In this document: positions 6,651-13,535 of the stretch, piece by piece
How the letters are laid out: every line of letters starts with the position of its first letter
Numbering within the stretch: position 1 is the first letter of the stretch
Origin: DASVVT01 sp036386415
GTDB taxonomy: Bacteria > Acidobacteriota > Blastocatellia > Pyrinomonadales > Pyrinomonadaceae
Direction of reading: 5' to 3'
Assembly (NCBI GenBank): GCA_036386415.1
Contig: DASVVT010000050.1
Location: forward strand, 1 to 15,510
Length of the DNA stretch: 15,510 nucleotides
The notes under the pieces: generated by a model
The model's database searches: none
What the model saw: only the letters and a program-made list of their open reading frames with translations
Told to the model about the DNA's origin: nothing
Translations under genes and position numbers: made by a program

Positions 6651-7766
6651 ATGATGCCGGAAGGCGTTCAATACGAAGATCATAAATCCCAGGCGGAAGC
6701 TCCGTACAAAGCGTTCGAGCGTGAGTTCGAGCGCTTTGCTCGCTTTCGCACGGGCGACGGCGGCGGCGCTGTAGATGCTTTAACGCTCGCGGAGGCCGAA
6801 AGCCTCTTGCGTGAGCTGAAGGAGCTGCGCACGCGCCACACCGGAAAAAAGAGCGGGCTGGCGGCGGTCAAAAAGATGATCGGGCGCGTCGCGCCGGAAG
6901 AGCGCGCTGCTCTAGGCCAGTACGTTCAGCAGCTTGAAGCGGAGATCAGCCGGGCGTTGGATGAATCGGAAGCGACGCTCACGAAGGCGGTCGCCTCTGC
7001 GCGCACGGAAAGCGAGCGCATCGACGTGACTCTGCCGGGGCGTCGTCCACGATGCGGCCACCTGCATCCGATCACACTCTTGCGCCAGCGTATCGAAGAC
7101 ATCTTCGTCTCGCTCGGCTATGCGATTGAAGACGACCGCGAGGTCGAGACGGACTTTTACAACTTCGACGCGCTCAATATCCCCGAAGGGCATCCGGCGC
7201 GTGATCCTCTCGACACCTTCTATACAACGGAAGGGTTCGCGCTGCGCTCCCAGACTTCGACGGTGCAGATTCATGCGATGCAACGACGCACCGCGCCCCT
7301 GCGCATGATCGCGCCCGGAAGGGTCTTTCGCCGCGACACGCCGGATGCGACACACAATCCTATGTTCTTCCAGGTCGAAGGGCTGTGCGTTGATCGCGGC
7401 ATCACGATGGCGCACCTGAAGGGCACGCTGGCAGAGTTCGTGCACCACTTGTTCGGCCCGCAGACGCGCACGCGCTTCCGCCCTTCGTACTTCCCCTTCA
7501 CGGAGCCGAGCGCGGAGGTGGACTACACCTGCTTCAAGTGCGGCGGTTCGGGTTGTCGTATCTGCAAGAACTCAGGCTGGATTGAACTGGGCGGTTCAGG
7601 CATGGTGCATCCGAACGTCTTGCGCACGGTCAATATCGACCCGGAAGAGTTTTCCGGATTCGCCTTCGGGCTCGGCATTGATCGCATGTCTGCTCTCATG
7701 TATGAGCTGGACGACATACGCCTGCTCTTCGAAAACGACGTGCGCTTCCTGGAACAATTTAAATGA
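6651..7766 (+). CDS. pheS: Phenylalanine--tRNA ligase alpha subunit
   Basis: Catalytic subunit of the alpha2-beta2 class II enzyme that charges tRNA(Phe). The 371 residues comprise an N-terminal coiled-coil arm (about 20-120) and the catalytic core from GHLHP (136-140): ETDFYNFDALNIPEGHPARD (166-185), LRSQTSTVQI, the motif 2 region GRVFRRD...HNPMFFQVEG (223-244), and motif 3 FGLGIDRMSAL (339-349). A four-Cys knuckle (C294, C297, C302, C305, in CFKCGGSGCRIC) lies before GWIELGGSGMV, as in many bacterial PheS. AAGGA at 6641-6645 supports ATG 6651, or the adjacent ATG 6654 equally well. It is somewhat longer than typical (about 340-350) through its N-terminus. Confidence 0.96.
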   Translation: MMPEGVQYEDHKSQAEAPYKAFEREFERFARFRTGDGGGAVDALTLAEAESLLRELKELRTRHTGKKSGLAAVKKMIGRVAPEERAALGQYVQQLEAEISRALDESEATLTKAVASARTESERIDVTLPGRRPRCGHLHPITLLRQRIEDIFVSLGYAIEDDREVETDFYNFDALNIPEGHPARDPLDTFYTTEGFALRSQTSTVQIHAMQRRTAPLRMIAPGRVFRRDTPDATHNPMFFQVEGLCVDRGITMAHLKGTLAEFVHHLFGPQTRTRFRPSYFPFTEPSAEVDYTCFKCGGSGCRICKNSGWIELGGSGMVHPNVLRTVNIDPEEFSGFAFGLGIDRMSALMYELDDIRLLFENDVRFLEQFK

Positions 7767-7768
7767 GA

Positions 7769-7849
7769 GTAGACAGCAGATAGTAGTCAGTAGCCAGCAT
7801 AAAAACAGAATGCTCTTCTACTGATTACTGACTACTGACTACTGACTAC
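7769..7849. repeat. Foldback of GACTACT heptamers between pheS and pheT
   Basis: The left arm 7769-7800 (GTAGTCA words) is the imperfect reverse complement of the right arm 7810-7849, which contains successive GACTACT units; the right arm is about 8 bp longer. It begins two bases after the pheS stop and ends two bases before the pheT ATG, so it fills the whole gap and occupies the normal SD position. It looks like an internally shortened member of the family at 9997-10133 and 13391-13533. Confidence 0.8.
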
Positions 7850-7851
7850 TT

Positions 7852-9996
7852 ATGAATATCAGTTACAACTGGCTTCGTGAATTAACTGATACGGGCTTCG
7901 ATGCGCGTAAGGTGGCCGAGCGTTTGACGATGGTCGGCCTGGCGGTGGATAGCGTGCTTGAAGCGGGCGATGATTTTGTGCTGGATGTTGAAGTTCCCTC
8001 GAACCGTCCAGACTGCCTGTCACATCTGGGTATCGCGCGCGAGGTCGCCGTCATCGAAGAGGGTGAGGTGCGCTTGCCCTCTAAGTCGCCGCAGCCTGTG
8101 GCGGGACGCACGGACTCCTACGCGTCTGTCAGGATCGAGAACGACAAATTGTGCCCGCGTTATGCGGCGCGTGTTGTACGGGGCGTGAAGATCGCGCCAT
8201 CACCGGATTGGCTGGTGAAGCGCCTGGAAGCAATCGGGCAGCGTCCCATCAATAACGTCGCAGACATCACAAACTATGTCATGCACGAGCAGGGGCAGCC
8301 GCTTCACGCCTTTGATCTGGCGAAGCTACGCGGGCCACGAATCATTGTCAGACGCGCGCATGCTGGCGAGAAGATCAAGACGCTTGACGGCGTCGAGCGC
8401 ACGTTGGATGAGCAGATGCTGGTCATCGCGGACGCAGAGCGCGCCGTCGCCGTGGCAGGCGTGATGGGCGGCGAAGAGACAGAGATTTCCGAAGAGACAG
8501 AGGATGTGCTGATCGAGAGCGCCTACTTCGAGCCTGGGAGTGTGCGCCGCACGGCGCGCGTCCTTGGCCTCGCGACAGAGGCGTCGCGCCGCTTCGAGCG
8601 TGGGGCGGATTACGGTGGCGTGGTGCGCGCGCAGGAGAGATGCGTCGCGCTCATCTGCGAGATTGCGGGCGGGACGGCGACCGCAGACACGCTCGACGTG
8701 TACCCCAAACGCATCAAGGCGCGCGACGTGAGCTTGCGCCCGGAACGCGTCGAGGCTTTGACCGGGCTGCAAATTTCCCCTGTGTTGATGGAGCGTATTC
8801 TGGCTGCGCTTGGCTTTGCGGAGCGTGCGCGAATGACTTCGGCTGAGGCTGAGTGGAGCTTGCGCGACGGCGTCGTCGAAGAGATGCCCGTCGATCTGAG
8901 CGCGGCCATGAAATTCATCGCTCCAACCTGGCGTCCTGACGTTGCGATAGAAGAGGATTTGGTCGAAGAGGTGGCGCGCCACGCCGGTTATGACAAGATC
9001 GGAAGCGAACTTCCGGCTTCAAGCCTGGCGGGTGAATACCAGCCGGATGAAGGGCGCAAGCGTGCCGTTCGCGGCGCTTTGACCTGCTGCGGATTCAATG
9101 AAGCGATCAGCTTCAGTTTTATAGACGCGTCTGAGAGCGAACATTTCGATCTCGTGCCCGGCCTGGCCGAGGGCGAGGACGTGCAGGGACGCTTCGTCAC
9201 TTTGAGCAATCCGATCATAGAAGGCGCGTCGCAGATGCGACCGACGCTGCTGCCGGGGCTGCTCGAAGCCGTGCGCCATAACTTCAATCACGGCACACGC
9301 GATGTGCAATTGTTCGAGATGGGACGCATCTTCGCCGCGCACGCAGAGCGTACGCATCTGCCGTCTGAGCGCGAAAGCCTGGCGCTCGTGGCGACGGGCG
9401 GAGTCCTGGAAGAGGGGCGCGCTGGCGCGACGCGCGAGCTGGATTTCTACGACCTCAAGGGCGCGCTCGAATCAGCCGTCGATGCCATGAATCTTCCTCC
9501 GCTGCGTTTTGAAGCCGCGAGCGTCAGTCACCTGCGCGAGGGACAGGCGGCGCGTATCTTGATCAATGGGGAGCAGGCTATCGGAACGATCGGCAGGCTT
9601 GAAGAAGTGGTCGCGGCGGCGTACAAGTTTCGCCAGCCGGTCTACGTTGCGGAGGTGGACTTGAACGCGCTTCTCTCAGTTCAGGAAGGGGCAGCGCTCT
9701 ACCGGCCTCTGCCGCGTTTCCCGTCCGTTGTGCGCGACCTCTCTTTGCTCGTCGAGCGGCGCGTGCCGCTTGCTGAAATGCTCCGGGCGGTTACAGAGCA
9801 GCGACTGGAATCCTTGCAGAGCGCGAGACTCGTGGATGTTTATGAAGGCGCTGGAATGCCGGAAGGGAAACGCTCCGTCACCTTGCGTATGGAGTATCGC
9901 GCGGACGAGCGAACACTGCGCGATGAAGAGGTCGATGAGATGCACGCGCATCTGGTTAACGCCCTCCGTGAGAAGTTTGACGCGGAATTGCGTTAA
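7852..9996 (+). CDS. pheT: Phenylalanine--tRNA ligase beta subunit lacking the tRNA-binding (EMAP-like) domain
   Basis: Structural and editing subunit of PheRS, 714 aa against about 790-800 in most bacteria. The start MNISYNWLRELTD and MVGLAVDSV match the family N-terminus, but the sequence then runs straight into LDVEVPSNRPDCLSHLGIAREVAV (44-67). The OB-fold domain of about 110 residues normally inserted there is absent. Then come B3/B4 (CPRYAARVVRG at 101-111, NNVADITNYVMHEQGQPLHAFD at 134-155, the editing module), a B5 domain (about 292-370), EEDLVEEVARHAGYDKI (367-383), the catalytic-like core, and the ferredoxin-like anticodon-binding domain (from about 620 to 714). No frameshift is seen. 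No SD precedes ATG 7852; the 5' sequence is the GACTACT repeat, so translation may depend on coupling to pheS. Confidence 0.95.
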   Translation: MNISYNWLRELTDTGFDARKVAERLTMVGLAVDSVLEAGDDFVLDVEVPSNRPDCLSHLGIAREVAVIEEGEVRLPSKSPQPVAGRTDSYASVRIENDKLCPRYAARVVRGVKIAPSPDWLVKRLEAIGQRPINNVADITNYVMHEQGQPLHAFDLAKLRGPRIIVRRAHAGEKIKTLDGVERTLDEQMLVIADAERAVAVAGVMGGEETEISEETEDVLIESAYFEPGSVRRTARVLGLATEASRRFERGADYGGVVRAQERCVALICEIAGGTATADTLDVYPKRIKARDVSLRPERVEALTGLQISPVLMERILAALGFAERARMTSAEAEWSLRDGVVEEMPVDLSAAMKFIAPTWRPDVAIEEDLVEEVARHAGYDKIGSELPASSLAGEYQPDEGRKRAVRGALTCCGFNEAISFSFIDASESEHFDLVPGLAEGEDVQGRFVTLSNPIIEGASQMRPTLLPGLLEAVRHNFNHGTRDVQLFEMGRIFAAHAERTHLPSERESLALVATGGVLEEGRAGATRELDFYDLKGALESAVDAMNLPPLRFEAASVSHLREGQAARILINGEQAIGTIGRLEEVVAAAYKFRQPVYVAEVDLNALLSVQEGAALYRPLPRFPSVVRDLSLLVERRVPLAEMLRAVTEQRLESLQSARLVDVYEGAGMPEGKRSVTLRMEYRADERTLRDEEVDEMHAHLVNALREKFDAELR

Positions 9997-10133
9997 GCAG
10001 ATAGTAGTCAGGAGACAGTAGAAAGACCGTAGCATCATGCTTTGTCGTCTACTATGATTTAGAGAATGTGTATCAAACGCATCAACGGATTTTCATTTCT
10101 ACTGGCTCCTGACTACTGACTACTGTCTACTGT
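9997..10133. repeat. GACTACT-family foldback element, copy 2
   Basis: Arms of GTAGTCA/GACTACT words lie at 9997-10024 and 10096-10133. The core between them is homologous, in reverse orientation, to that of the copy at 13391-13533: 28 bases are identical (10083-10110 against 13411-13438 on the other strand) and weaker similarity runs through the rest of the core. It begins directly after the pheT stop. Confidence 0.78.
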
Positions 10134-10221
10134 ATTCTTACCCTAGACTTCTGAGGCGCGAAGTCGCATAATCTGTCGGCTCGTTGACGCGCGTCGTATA
10201 TTTGGTTGAGGTGAAGCTGTG

Positions 10222-10503
10222 ATGGTCGGATTATCTGGATTGGAAAAATTCTCACACCTTGAAGACAAAATTTACCGCACCATCGAGCTGACGAAAACGC
10301 TTCGTCAGGAGAAGGAAGGACTGGAACGCGAGGTCGCCTCGATCCGCCGCGAGCTTGGGAGCTTGCTCAACGAGAAGGAACGGCTCGAAACCCAGGTCGA
10401 GCGCTTGCTCTCCGAGCGTGATACTATTCGCATGAAGGTCGAGGCCATGCTCGATGCCATCGCCACGCTCGATCCTGAGATCGTAGAGGCTATGCGCAAA
10501 TGA
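10222..10503 (+). CDS. Small coiled-coil protein, ZapB-like cell division factor
   Basis: A 93-aa protein, almost all of it (about 8-80) predicted by eye to be a coiled coil with regular Leu/Ile heptads and many Glu, Arg and Lys residues (EKFSHLEDKIYRTIELTKTL..., REKEGLEREV-like runs). It has no membrane segment or signal peptide. It overlaps the next gene, zapA, by ATGA, implying coupled translation. Small coiled-coil proteins directly before zapA in several phyla are annotated as ZapB-like Z-ring factors; the role here rests on that context, since coiled coils are poor evidence of homology. GAGGTG at 10208-10213 supports ATG 10222, or the adjacent GTG 10219. Confidence 0.7.
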   Translation: MVGLSGLEKFSHLEDKIYRTIELTKTLRQEKEGLEREVASIRRELGSLLNEKERLETQVERLLSERDTIRMKVEAMLDAIATLDPEIVEAMRK

Positions 10504-10889
10504 TGAACGGACGGAGCCGTATGAGTTTAGGCAGAAACAACACCGATACCGCCACGACGCCGACCATCAGGGTCGAAATCTACAATCAGACCTACAACAT
10601 TCGCTCGGATGGCGACAGCGAGTACATCACGCAGCTCGCCGAGTTCGTCGATGCGCGGATGCGCGAAATCTCTTCGGGGACGCTCACCGTCGATTCACTC
10701 AAGGTGGCGATCCTCGCCGCCTTGCACATCGCCGACGAGCTGCATCGTTTGAAGCGTCTACATGAACAGGCCGATTCACAGCTCGCCTCGCGCAGCGCCG
10801 AGTGCGCCGAGATGCTTGATCGTCTGCTCAAAGTGCGCAGTAGCGTCGAGCAGCAGAGTAATACGGCGGGCAACATCGCTTTCACTTAA
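10500..10889 (+). CDS. zapA: Cell division protein ZapA
   Basis: ZapA binds and cross-links FtsZ filaments at midcell. The conserved part begins TIRVEIYNQTYNIRSDGDSEYI (about 22-43), followed by QLAEFVDARMREIS, then TVDSLKVAILAALHIADELHRLK, the dimerisation helix, and a coiled-coil tail. The full-length product is 129 aa. Its start overlaps the stop of the upstream coiled-coil gene (ATGA at 10500-10503). An internal ATG at 10521 with GGAG four bases upstream is an alternative that removes seven residues outside the conserved region. In many bacteria 6S RNA lies just after zapA; here a 1.4-kb segment with a membrane protein gene comes between zapA and the RNA candidate. Confidence 0.9.
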   Translation: MMNGRSRMSLGRNNTDTATTPTIRVEIYNQTYNIRSDGDSEYITQLAEFVDARMREISSGTLTVDSLKVAILAALHIADELHRLKRLHEQADSQLASRSAECAEMLDRLLKVRSSVEQQSNTAGNIAFT

Positions 10890-11278
10890 CTACTGAGGTT
10901 TTCAGCCAGGCATCTCAACCCTCGCCTTTGCTTGAGACTAATCGGTAGTGGGTCGATTGCATCTTTGACTCCTGACTTTCTTTATTCCCTCCGGCGGCAG
11001 CATGATGATATGTTTTTCCTCAAACTAGCATAATAGATTAGAGAGGCCAGTGCGAGATGATTGACTCTAATCCGCTTATACAAGCGAAGGGCTAGCTACA
11101 TCAGATTTAAACATGAGCCGCTACTGAAGGATCAATTAGTTTCAATCTACAAGGCATCTGCATGGTGTGTGTGCCCTCCATCTTGTTCTGACTACGGCTC
11201 AGCCAACGGATCGGTGCAGGCTTCATCGCTCCGCTTCGGCTCAAATGGAAGATACCCGGCCAGCGAAGGAGTTGAAGC
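10890..11278. other. Gene-free stretch between zapA and the membrane protein gene
   Basis: The base composition is visibly more AT-rich than the flanking operon. Present are a short stem TCTCAA-N13-TTGAGA at about 10912-10936 without a T-run, and a degenerate single-arm relic of the GACTCCT/GACTACT words at about 10967-10981. A CATAAT box at 11029-11034 could be a -10 element but has no good -35. A 77-codon frame at 11061-11294 has no recognisable protein character and overlaps the next gene's start. I see no RNA gene here. Confidence 0.45.
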
Positions 11279-12229
11279 ATGTCTTATGAAGTAATAGCGC
11301 AGGTTACGTACGTACTCCGCTTTCCATACTTTATTGCTCTTGTGATTGTCGTCATGCTGCTCGCAGGCGGCCTTGGAGGACTGGTGAATTATTACCTGGG
11401 GCGGCTTGATAACCCTGATAAGGCCAACCTTAAAGAGTCCATCGTGATCGGGATGGCGGCCTCTTTCCTAGTGCCGCTGTTTCTTCAGATGATCTCAAGC
11501 AACCTACTCACAAACGGCAACAATGAGCCCCTTAATCTTTTCATTCTGGCGGGATTCTGTCTGATTGCCGCAATCTCATCGAGGGCATTTATCAGCAGTC
11601 TTTCCGCAGAAGTGATCAGAAAGGCTAAAGAGGCGACGCAAAAGGCGGAACAGGCTACGAATGTGGCCGAACAGGCGAAGGACACAGCGTTGACTGCGCA
11701 GGGTGCTGCGGTCAGCGCACAAAGGAAGATCGAGGTCGTGGAAGGTAGATCTGCGCCGCCGTCAGAGCAAGCCGCTTTGCGAGAGGGGACTTCACCCTCG
11801 AAACAACTGGACTCTCTCATCAAGCAGTACAACGAGGTACGGTCAACCCAGAAACCGGGCGGGGCGCGGACATCTGTGATGACCGGGATAGTGCGCGAGA
11901 TGATTGATCTGGCCCCGTCCCTCAGAGATTTCCCGACCCTGGATTATCTACGTGACCCAAATGACGCGGGCAAGCGACTGGCCGCTTACGCTTATCTCTA
12001 TAGCCAGCCCGACGGCAAACTATTACCGCCTCTAGTCGATAGTGTCACGATGAAAGACAACCCGCCTTTCAACCAGTACTGGGGAATTTTAGCCATCGGC
12101 AAACTCCTCCAAGGGGCAAATAAATCCGATATTCCAAAAGAGACTTTGGAAAAGCTCAAGCAGTACCACAAGTCTCTGGCGAAAGGAACCGACCGCGAAT
12201 ATGAGTTGTCGCGCATCATACCGTCTTGA
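11279..12229 (+). CDS. Three-TM membrane protein with coiled coil and helical C-terminal domain (YEATS-associated/YLATT-like)
   Basis: A 316-aa protein with three hydrophobic segments: about 16-40 (ending GGLGGLVNYYLG), 54-72 (IVIGMAASFLVPLFLQMISS) and 85-106 (LFILAGFCLIAAISSRAFI). A charged Ala-rich coiled coil follows (about 108-155), then a Pro-containing linker, then a soluble mostly helical domain (about 173-316) with RTSVMTGIVREM, GKRLAAYAYL and NQYWGILAIGKLL resembling HEAT-like pairs. The N-terminal pattern (GGLxNY, IGMAASFLVPLFLxMISS, AGFCLIAAISSRxFI) recalls the 'YEATS-like-associating three TM' module described from prokaryotic conflict and nucleotide-signalling systems. This is from memory and not a search. 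AAGGAG at 11266-11271, 7 nt before ATG, supports the start. No partner gene lies beside it. Composition and position between zapA and the 6S RNA suggest a later insertion. Confidence 0.75.
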   Translation: MSYEVIAQVTYVLRFPYFIALVIVVMLLAGGLGGLVNYYLGRLDNPDKANLKESIVIGMAASFLVPLFLQMISSNLLTNGNNEPLNLFILAGFCLIAAISSRAFISSLSAEVIRKAKEATQKAEQATNVAEQAKDTALTAQGAAVSAQRKIEVVEGRSAPPSEQAALREGTSPSKQLDSLIKQYNEVRSTQKPGGARTSVMTGIVREMIDLAPSLRDFPTLDYLRDPNDAGKRLAAYAYLYSQPDGKLLPPLVDSVTMKDNPPFNQYWGILAIGKLLQGANKSDIPKETLEKLKQYHKSLAKGTDREYELSRIIPS

Positions 12230-12272
12230 GCAAATTTCTCACCAGTAGCCTCTAGCGTTGGCTTTCCCCCTG

Positions 12273-12281
12273 TGTTACTAT
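12273..12281 (+). promoter_or_regulatory. Extended -10 promoter element of the probable 6S RNA gene
   Basis: TGTTACTAT fits the extended -10 form TGnTATAAT: the TG is present and TACTAT matches the hexamer at 4 of 6 positions. It ends 6 bases before 12288, where the closing stem of the folded RNA begins, which is the expected distance to a transcription start. No good -35 is seen at 16-18 bp, consistent with an extended -10 promoter. Confidence 0.5.
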
Positions 12282-12287
12282 TTTTCC

Positions 12288-12499
12288 GGCAGAGGGAACA
12301 ACGTCTGCGGGGCTCGTCACCGAGTTAAGATAATTGAGCCTACGCCGTGAAGAAAGGGAGACCGACGCCGCTTTTCCAGCCGGTGCATTCCTTCATCGTT
12401 AAGGATTGCCAGTGGCTGCGGCTTACAAAAGGTCACCCACCTGTTTCGAGCAGGTTCAATTACGGCTTCGGAACGGCCACTGCGGATCTCCCTCTTGCC
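12288..12499 (+). ncRNA. ssrS: Probable 6S RNA
   Basis: 6S RNA mimics an open promoter and sequesters the housekeeping RNA polymerase. Folded by hand, this 212-nt stretch forms one long rod. The closing stem is GGCAGAGGGA (12288-12297) with 12489-12499, one bulge. The next stem is 12307-12314 with 12475-12483. A large central bubble follows (5' side 12315-12343, 3' side 12467-12474). Beyond it are GCCGTGA/TTACGGC (12344-12350 with 12460-12466), GGGAGACC/GGTCACCC (12356-12363 with 12431-12438), GCCGC/GCGGC (12367-12371 with 12418-12422) and an apical TCCTT/AAGGA hairpin. A side hairpin ACCTG/CAGGT (12439-12455) sits on the 3' strand near the bubble, as in many 6S RNAs. Length, rod shape, bubble and location near zapA all fit. 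No covariance search was possible. Confidence 0.72.
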
Positions 12500-12505
12500 A
12501 TTCTC

Positions 12506-12586
12506 AAGTCGTAAATCGTCAATCGTCAATCGTGAATAGAGAGAAGCGGTTTCTATTTACGATTGACCATTTAGGATTTACGACTT
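12506..12586. repeat. Foldback of CAATCGT/GTAAATC heptamers between the 6S RNA and ymdB
   Basis: The arms 12506-12539 and 12553-12586 are both 34 bases long and complementary at 30 positions, with a 13-base loop. The left arm contains successive CAATCGT units. It starts 6 bases after the RNA candidate and could end or protect it. The word family is shared with 2997-3044, including the inner GTRAATAG ... CTATTTACG segment. Confidence 0.8.
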
Positions 12587-12601
12587 GTTACATTTTAGAC
12601 T

Positions 12602-13384
12602 ATGAAAATTTTGATGATCGGAGATGTCGTGGCGCGCCCGGGACGCCTCGCCGTGCTCGAACGCATACAGGATTTGCGCGAGCAGTACGACATCGATTTC
12701 GTTGTCATGAATGCGGAGAACGTGGCCGGCGGCTTTTCCATCACGCCGCGCCTTGCCGATGAGCTTTTCGCCAGCGGCATCGACGTGATGACATCCGGCA
12801 ACCACATCTACGATAAGCGCGAGGTCATCCCCTACATTGAACGGCAGCCGCGACTTCTGCGTCCCGCAAATTACCCGCCCGGCTCACCCGGCAAGGGCTT
12901 GTGGACGGGCGAGGTGCGCGGCGTGAGCGTCGCCGTCATTAACCTCATCGGGCGCGTCTTCATGCCGCCCGCCGACGATCCGTTCCGCAGCGCAGACGAA
13001 TTGGTCAATTCGCTTCCACAGGATGTAAAGATACGTCTCGTTGACATGCATGGCGAAGCGACTTCGGAGAAGTCTGCGATGGGGTGGTATCTGGACGGGC
13101 GCGTCTCGGCTGTGGTCGGCACGCACACACACGTGCCGACAGCAGACGAGAGAATCCTGCCCAATGGGACAGCCTACCTGACCGACATCGGCATGACCGG
13201 AAGCTATGCGGGGGTGATCGGGATGGATCGCAAGGATGTCATCGCGCGCTTCACTTCAGCCATCAACAAGCGCGCGGAACATTCCACGGGCGATGTGCGC
13301 ATCTGCGCCGCCCTCCTTGACATAGACGAGACGACCGGACAGGCGCGCGAAATCTCCCGCCTTTCGGTTAAGCATGAATCGTGA
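12602..13384 (+). CDS. ymdB: YmdB-type metallophosphoesterase (TIGR00282 family)
   Basis: A binuclear-metal phosphodiesterase, shown for Bacillus YmdB to act on 2',3'-cyclic nucleotides and to affect RNA turnover and development. The 260-aa length is typical. All metal ligands expected for the family are present: D8 in MIGDVVARPGR, E39 and N40 in MNAENVAGGFSITP, N67 with catalytic H68 in SGNHIYDK, H150 in DMHGEATSEKSAMGWYLDG, and H175/H177 in GTHTHVPTAD. The C-terminal part has LTDIGMTGSYAGVIGMD. In many bacteria it follows rny (RNase Y); no rny is present here, and the upstream neighbours are a repeat and the 6S RNA candidate. No SD is evident before ATG 12602. Confidence 0.93.
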   Translation: MKILMIGDVVARPGRLAVLERIQDLREQYDIDFVVMNAENVAGGFSITPRLADELFASGIDVMTSGNHIYDKREVIPYIERQPRLLRPANYPPGSPGKGLWTGEVRGVSVAVINLIGRVFMPPADDPFRSADELVNSLPQDVKIRLVDMHGEATSEKSAMGWYLDGRVSAVVGTHTHVPTADERILPNGTAYLTDIGMTGSYAGVIGMDRKDVIARFTSAINKRAEHSTGDVRICAALLDIDETTGQAREISRLSVKHES

Positions 13385-13390
13385 GAAGAA

Positions 13391-13533
13391 GTAGACAGTA
13401 GTCAGTAGACAGGAGCCAGTAGAAATGAAAATCCGTTGCTGCCGTTGATACCGCTCATCATAAATCGTAATAGAGAGCCAAACCGGCGCGCTGTTTTTCT
13501 ACTGGCTACTGACTACTGACTTCTGTCTACTGT
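13391..13533. repeat. GACTACT-family foldback element, copy 3
   Basis: The arms 13391-13422 and about 13498-13533 are built from GTAGTCA/GACTACT words and pair with each other. Its core is homologous to the copy at 9997-10133 in opposite orientation, including 28 identical bases (13411-13438). It fills the gap between two convergent genes and abuts the stop codon of the thioesterase gene, so it may serve as a bidirectional transcript end. Confidence 0.8.
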
Positions 13534-13535
13534 TT

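Noticed and set aside
7810..7849. CRISPR-like direct repeats (also at 5050-5115 and 6118-6145)
   Set aside because: Units are only 7 bp, directly adjacent, without spacers and mirrored in a second arm; no cas genes are present.
10912..10936. Intrinsic terminator after zapA
   Set aside because: The 6-bp stem has a 13-base loop and no T-run follows, too weak to call.
11061..11294. 77-codon frame upstream of the membrane protein gene
   Set aside because: No SD, no recognisable domain, uneven composition, and it overlaps the better supported start at 11279.
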